Below, in pieces: positions 15,749 through 18,061 of a stretch of DNA of 18,061 nt. The translations under genes and the position numbers were made by a program. The stretch spans positions 1 through 18,061 of the forward strand of contig JAGVKR010000743.1 of the NCBI GenBank assembly GCA_020050375.1. The letters run 5' to 3'. Each line of letters starts with the position of its first letter. Position 1 is the stretch's first letter. The notes below the pieces were generated by a model. It worked only from the letters and a program-made list of their open reading frames with translations, was not told the origin of the DNA and did no database searches. The stretch is from Planctomycetales bacterium (lineage in GTDB: Bacteria; Planctomycetota; Planctomycetia; Planctomycetales; Planctomycetaceae).

Positions 15749-16906
15749 TCAATGGCGGGGGCTCCTCTTCGGTGATTTTTTCCCGTCTGTTCGTTTGTGC
15801 TTTGCAACCGGCAGTTGTGCTAATGGAGGCGGCAAGCCCTTGATGCCAGCCGCTGCCTCGGCTTGCTGTTCGGAGAGTTGATAGAACTCATGAAGTTTGG
15901 CTTGCAGGAGCTTCTTATCCGGAAGGCGGGTCTGGTACTCCGTCACGAGCGCCGGAGACATCGCCCGACTCAGCGCATACTCGACAACCTCGTAATCCTT
16001 CGTGGCACAGAGCAGCACGCCAATGGACGGCCGCTCGTGCGGCTTCTTCACGTCGCGGTCCAGCGCTTCCAGGTAGAACTCCAGCTTGCCGAGATGCTCG
16101 GGTTGGAACTCGTCAATCTTCAATTCGAAGGCGACCAGACAATTGAGCGCCCGATTGAAGAACAAGAGGTCGAGTGCGAAATCTCGTCCGCCGACCTGGA
16201 GCGGGTACTGGCTGCCGACGAAGCAAAAGTCACGGCCCAGTTCGACGAGAAACTGCTTGAGCTTTTCAATCAAACCGCGCTGCAGGTCCGCCTCGGAGTG
16301 ATCTCGGGGCAGATCGAGAAATTCGACCAGATAGCTGTCCTTGAAGACGGTCGCTGCCTCGGGGTGCAATTCTCGCAACGCTGGTGCGAGAATTAGCGGT
16401 GACAAGACCACTCGCTCGAATAAGGCGCCAGCAAGTTGCCGCTCCAGGTCCCGCCTTCCCCACTTTTCCCTTATGGCGATACGGAGGTAGAACTCCCGTT
16501 CGTCGTCGCACTTGCAGCGGCTCATAATAAGAAGGTTGTGTGTCCAGGACAATTCTCGCACCAGTGGTGCGAGTTTTGGATCAGCCCGGTAGGTCGCAAA
16601 AAACTGGCTCATGCGCCACAAATTGCTGGCCGAATATCCAGTCAATCCTGGGAATCTCCGCTGGATCGTCGCGGCCAATACTTCAACCGTCCCTTTGCCC
16701 CAGCCATCGCGCGAAACCTTTTGCGTGATGTGCTCGCCGATGCTCCAGTAGAGCTCAATCAGCGTTGTGTTGACGGCCGCAACGGCTCGCGTCCGTGCAG
16801 CATCGATCAACCCGAGCACGAAGTCAAAGTCGGTTGGCGAAGGGGACTTCGACTTGGCGGGCCTGGCCAGACTGCGGCCACTATTTTTTTTCGGCGACTT
16901 GCTCAT
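15749..16906 (-). CDS. YhcG/DUF1016 family PDDEXK nuclease-domain protein
   Basis: The protein has 385 aa. The N-terminal DUF1016 winged-helix part covers about 28-170, with LIELYWSIGEHI (49-60), GYSASNLWRMSQFF (90-103) and LVRELSWTHNLLIM (115-128). The C-terminal nuclease domain has FVGSQYPLQVGGRDFALDLL (229-248) with D246 and AFELKIDEF (259-267) with E261 and K263, an intact D...ExK core. Family members occur beside restriction and other defence genes and as solitary genes; their role is poorly known. GGAGGG (16911-16916), 4 nt before the ATG at 16906, decides the start over an upstream ATG at 16969 that would overlap truD. A run of eight A occupies codons 6-8. The C terminus is lysine/arginine-rich. 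Confidence 0.9.
   Translation of the reverse strand: MSKSPKKNSGRSLARPAKSKSPSPTDFDFVLGLIDAARTRAVAAVNTTLIELYWSIGEHITQKVSRDGWGKGTVEVLAATIQRRFPGLTGYSASNLWRMSQFFATYRADPKLAPLVRELSWTHNLLIMSRCKCDDEREFYLRIAIREKWGRRDLERQLAGALFERVVLSPLILAPALRELHPEAATVFKDSYLVEFLDLPRDHSEADLQRGLIEKLKQFLVELGRDFCFVGSQYPLQVGGRDFALDLLFFNRALNCLVAFELKIDEFQPEHLGKLEFYLEALDRDVKKPHERPSIGVLLCATKDYEVVEYALSRAMSPALVTEYQTRLPDKKLLQAKLHEFYQLSEQQAEAAAGIKGLPPPLAQLPVAKHKRTDGKKSPKRSPRH
16368..16394. repeat. Palindromic repeat copy 1 inside the YhcG-like gene
   Basis: AATTCTCGCA (16368-16377) is a perfect 10-bp inverted match of TGCGAGAATT (16385-16394) over a 7-nt loop. The minus strand encodes the peptide LAPALREL. A related copy lies at 16551-16577; the two agree at 22 of 27 bases. 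Confidence 0.6.
16551..16577. repeat. Palindromic repeat copy 2 inside the YhcG-like gene
   Basis: CTCGCACCA (16555-16563) and TGGTGCGAG (16565-16573) form a perfect 9-bp inverted repeat around one base. The minus strand encodes LAPLVREL. It lies 183 bp from copy 1, a multiple of three, so both are read in the same frame. Confidence 0.6.
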
Positions 16907-16910
16907 TGGA

Positions 16911-16916
16911 CCCTCC
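16911..16916 (-). promoter_or_regulatory. Strong ribosome-binding site that sets the YhcG-like start
   Basis: The minus strand reads GGAGGG here, 4 nt before the ATG at 16906. It is among the best Shine-Dalgarno matches in the window and lies in the 44-bp gap after truD, so translation need not depend on truD. Confidence 0.7.
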
Positions 16917-16950
16917 AGCGCGACGAAAGTAACGTCTCGAAAAACAGGCC

Positions 16951-18061
16951 CTAAACAGGCGCTCCACACTCCGTCAGTCGTTTGACCAGAATCGTTGCAT
17001 ACGAACCGCGGGGCAGGTCGAACGACAGCGTCAACTTATGGCGATTGGGGTAAAGTTCGTCGACGGCAGATTCGTGCAGCAGATTGCCGACGCCAATCGT
17101 CGCCATCCGGCTCCCTTTCGAGAAAAAGCTGTCGCGCGGATATTTGACCCGCATTTCACGCAATTCCAGGCCGACTTCCGACAACACCTCTTCGATCAGC
17201 GCAAGCACAGGCCCCTCGTCGAGGTGCAGCCGCGCCGAAGGGAGCGGCAGCTCGATACCGTGCAGCAGCGCCCGTCGCTCGTCGTTCAATGCGGTGAAGA
17301 ACGGCACGGAGTCGAGCTTGAGCGCAACGTCGACTCGGTTCTCGGCAGGCACCTCGCGCCGCACAGTTCGGGCCAGCATCCGGTTCCAGAGAAAACTCTG
17401 GAAGGCGGCCAGATACAAGCCGCGCAGGTCGACTTTGAGCCGGGCGAAGGCGCCGCGATAGTCAGGGTGGTCGGCAGGCTTGTCGACAAGATACGTGACG
17501 ACGCTCCGCCGGTGCGAGCGGGCGAGCGCCTGCTTGCACTCCGGCCAGCGCCCCCAGTTGTCGCGCAGAATTCTCTTCTGCTCACGCTCGCTGTGCTGGT
17601 CGTCCGGATTCGGATCGGCCAAAGCCAGCCATAACGCCCGCTCGTAATCTCCCCGGCACCAGGCGCGCCCGATGAATTCGCCCGAGTCCCCCACCGAGCC
17701 AAAGCGCTGATCGTCGAAATAATTCGGCAGCCCGTCGCGGGCCGTCTCACCGACCGCCTGCACCGCGGCGGCCAGCCCCGGCTCGGTCAAATCCCGAATC
17801 ACGATCGTAAACCGGTTGCCGGCGATATCGTGGGGCGTGAAAGGGCGGTCGCACTGCCCGAGGTAGCAGAGCTCGAGGTTGTTGTCGCTCAGGTTCTGCC
17901 GTGGGCCGTTGCGGACCGTGACATATTGCTGCGTGATCGCGTGCCGGTCTTTGAGGCCGCCGTACGAGAGGCGAGGCCGGGGGACGTGCCAGCGGCGGAT
18001 GATCTCGTCGATGGCTTCGGGGGTCCCCAGCGAGCGCTTGCTGAGACGATACAGCGCGAAG
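16951..18061 (-). CDS. truD: tRNA pseudouridine(13) synthase TruD (5' end missing)
   Basis: The gene enters from the right edge of the window, so its start is not visible; 370 codons can be read to the TAG at 16951-16953. TruD converts uridine 13 of tRNA to pseudouridine. The catalytic motif GLKDRHAIT is encoded near 17935-17958, with the aspartate codon at 17947-17949. NYFDDQRFG (near 17698-17727) is the second family signature, followed by the long insertion domain typical of TruD. Towards the C terminus KYPRDSFFSKGSRMA and HKLTLSFDLPRGSYATILVKR are present. An internal GTG near 17802 could be mistaken for the start, but the frame and the homology continue upstream. The YhcG-like gene begins 44 bp downstream. 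Confidence 0.93.
   Translation of the reverse strand, partial: FALYRLSKRSLGTPEAIDEIIRRWHVPRPRLSYGGLKDRHAITQQYVTVRNGPRQNLSDNNLELCYLGQCDRPFTPHDIAGNRFTIVIRDLTEPGLAAAVQAVGETARDGLPNYFDDQRFGSVGDSGEFIGRAWCRGDYERALWLALADPNPDDQHSEREQKRILRDNWGRWPECKQALARSHRRSVVTYLVDKPADHPDYRGAFARLKVDLRGLYLAAFQSFLWNRMLARTVRREVPAENRVDVALKLDSVPFFTALNDERRALLHGIELPLPSARLHLDEGPVLALIEEVLSEVGLELREMRVKYPRDSFFSKGSRMATIGVGNLLHESAVDELYPNRHKLTLSFDLPRGSYATILVKRLTECGAPV

Noticed and set aside
16907..16969. Upstream ATG for the YhcG-like gene
   Set aside because: It would overlap truD by 19 bp and lacks the strong ribosome-binding site found before 16906.
1..18061. CRISPR arrays, tRNA or rRNA genes, insertion sequences
   Set aside because: I found no regularly spaced repeats, no cloverleaf-like sequence, no rRNA core motif and no transposase.

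Overview
This window most likely comes from a bacterium of the Planctomycetota. The clearest sign is the 1,185-codon gene at 7899-11456. It has the architecture of the PVC-type membrane-bound dehydrogenases (secreted beta-propeller, HEAT-like region, CxxCH heme motif), which are multiplied in planctomycetes and their relatives. The moderately high GC content and the spaced, mixed-strand gene order fit this. I see no rRNA, tRNA, CRISPR array, insertion sequence or phage gene.

Layout. 1-98 holds the last codons of an unidentified plus-strand gene. 99-454 is non-coding but carries a promoter-like pair and three inverted repeats before a 848-aa protein that joins a polyprenyl-phosphate glycosyltransferase (GT2) to an ArnT/PMT-type membrane glycosyltransferase (455-3001). 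A hairpin separates it from a convergent LptF/LptG-type permease (3084-4268, minus). An M50-type membrane protease (4458-5108, minus) is divergent from a PolX DNA polymerase with a PHP domain (5172-6881). The 63-bp space between them carries overlapping -10-like boxes on the two strands. A 60-aa two-helix membrane protein overlaps the end of polX. A DUF433/DUF5615 toxin-antitoxin-like pair (7170-7813) follows, then the giant cytochrome-type dehydrogenase, a Uma2-family nuclease (11587-12264) and a small exported protein (12308-12925).

A double hairpin (12940-12982) separates this plus-strand run from a minus-strand block. In transcription order the block is truD (cut by the window end), a YhcG-type PDDEXK nuclease, an RluA-family pseudouridine synthase, and an APC amino-acid permease with a large loop insertion. 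The envelope theme (glycosyltransferase fusion, LptF/G, M50 protease, exported dehydrogenase, permease) is mixed with nucleic-acid enzymes (PolX, TruD, RluA) and accessory nuclease or toxin-like genes (DUF5615, Uma2, YhcG).

I do not see a clear new multigene system. The best candidates for a second look are the structured leader of the glycosyltransferase fusion, the fusion itself, the compact M50/polX divergent promoter with a possible leaderless polX mRNA, the permease insertion, the extra C-terminal domain of the dehydrogenase, and the paired palindromes inside the yhcG-like gene.
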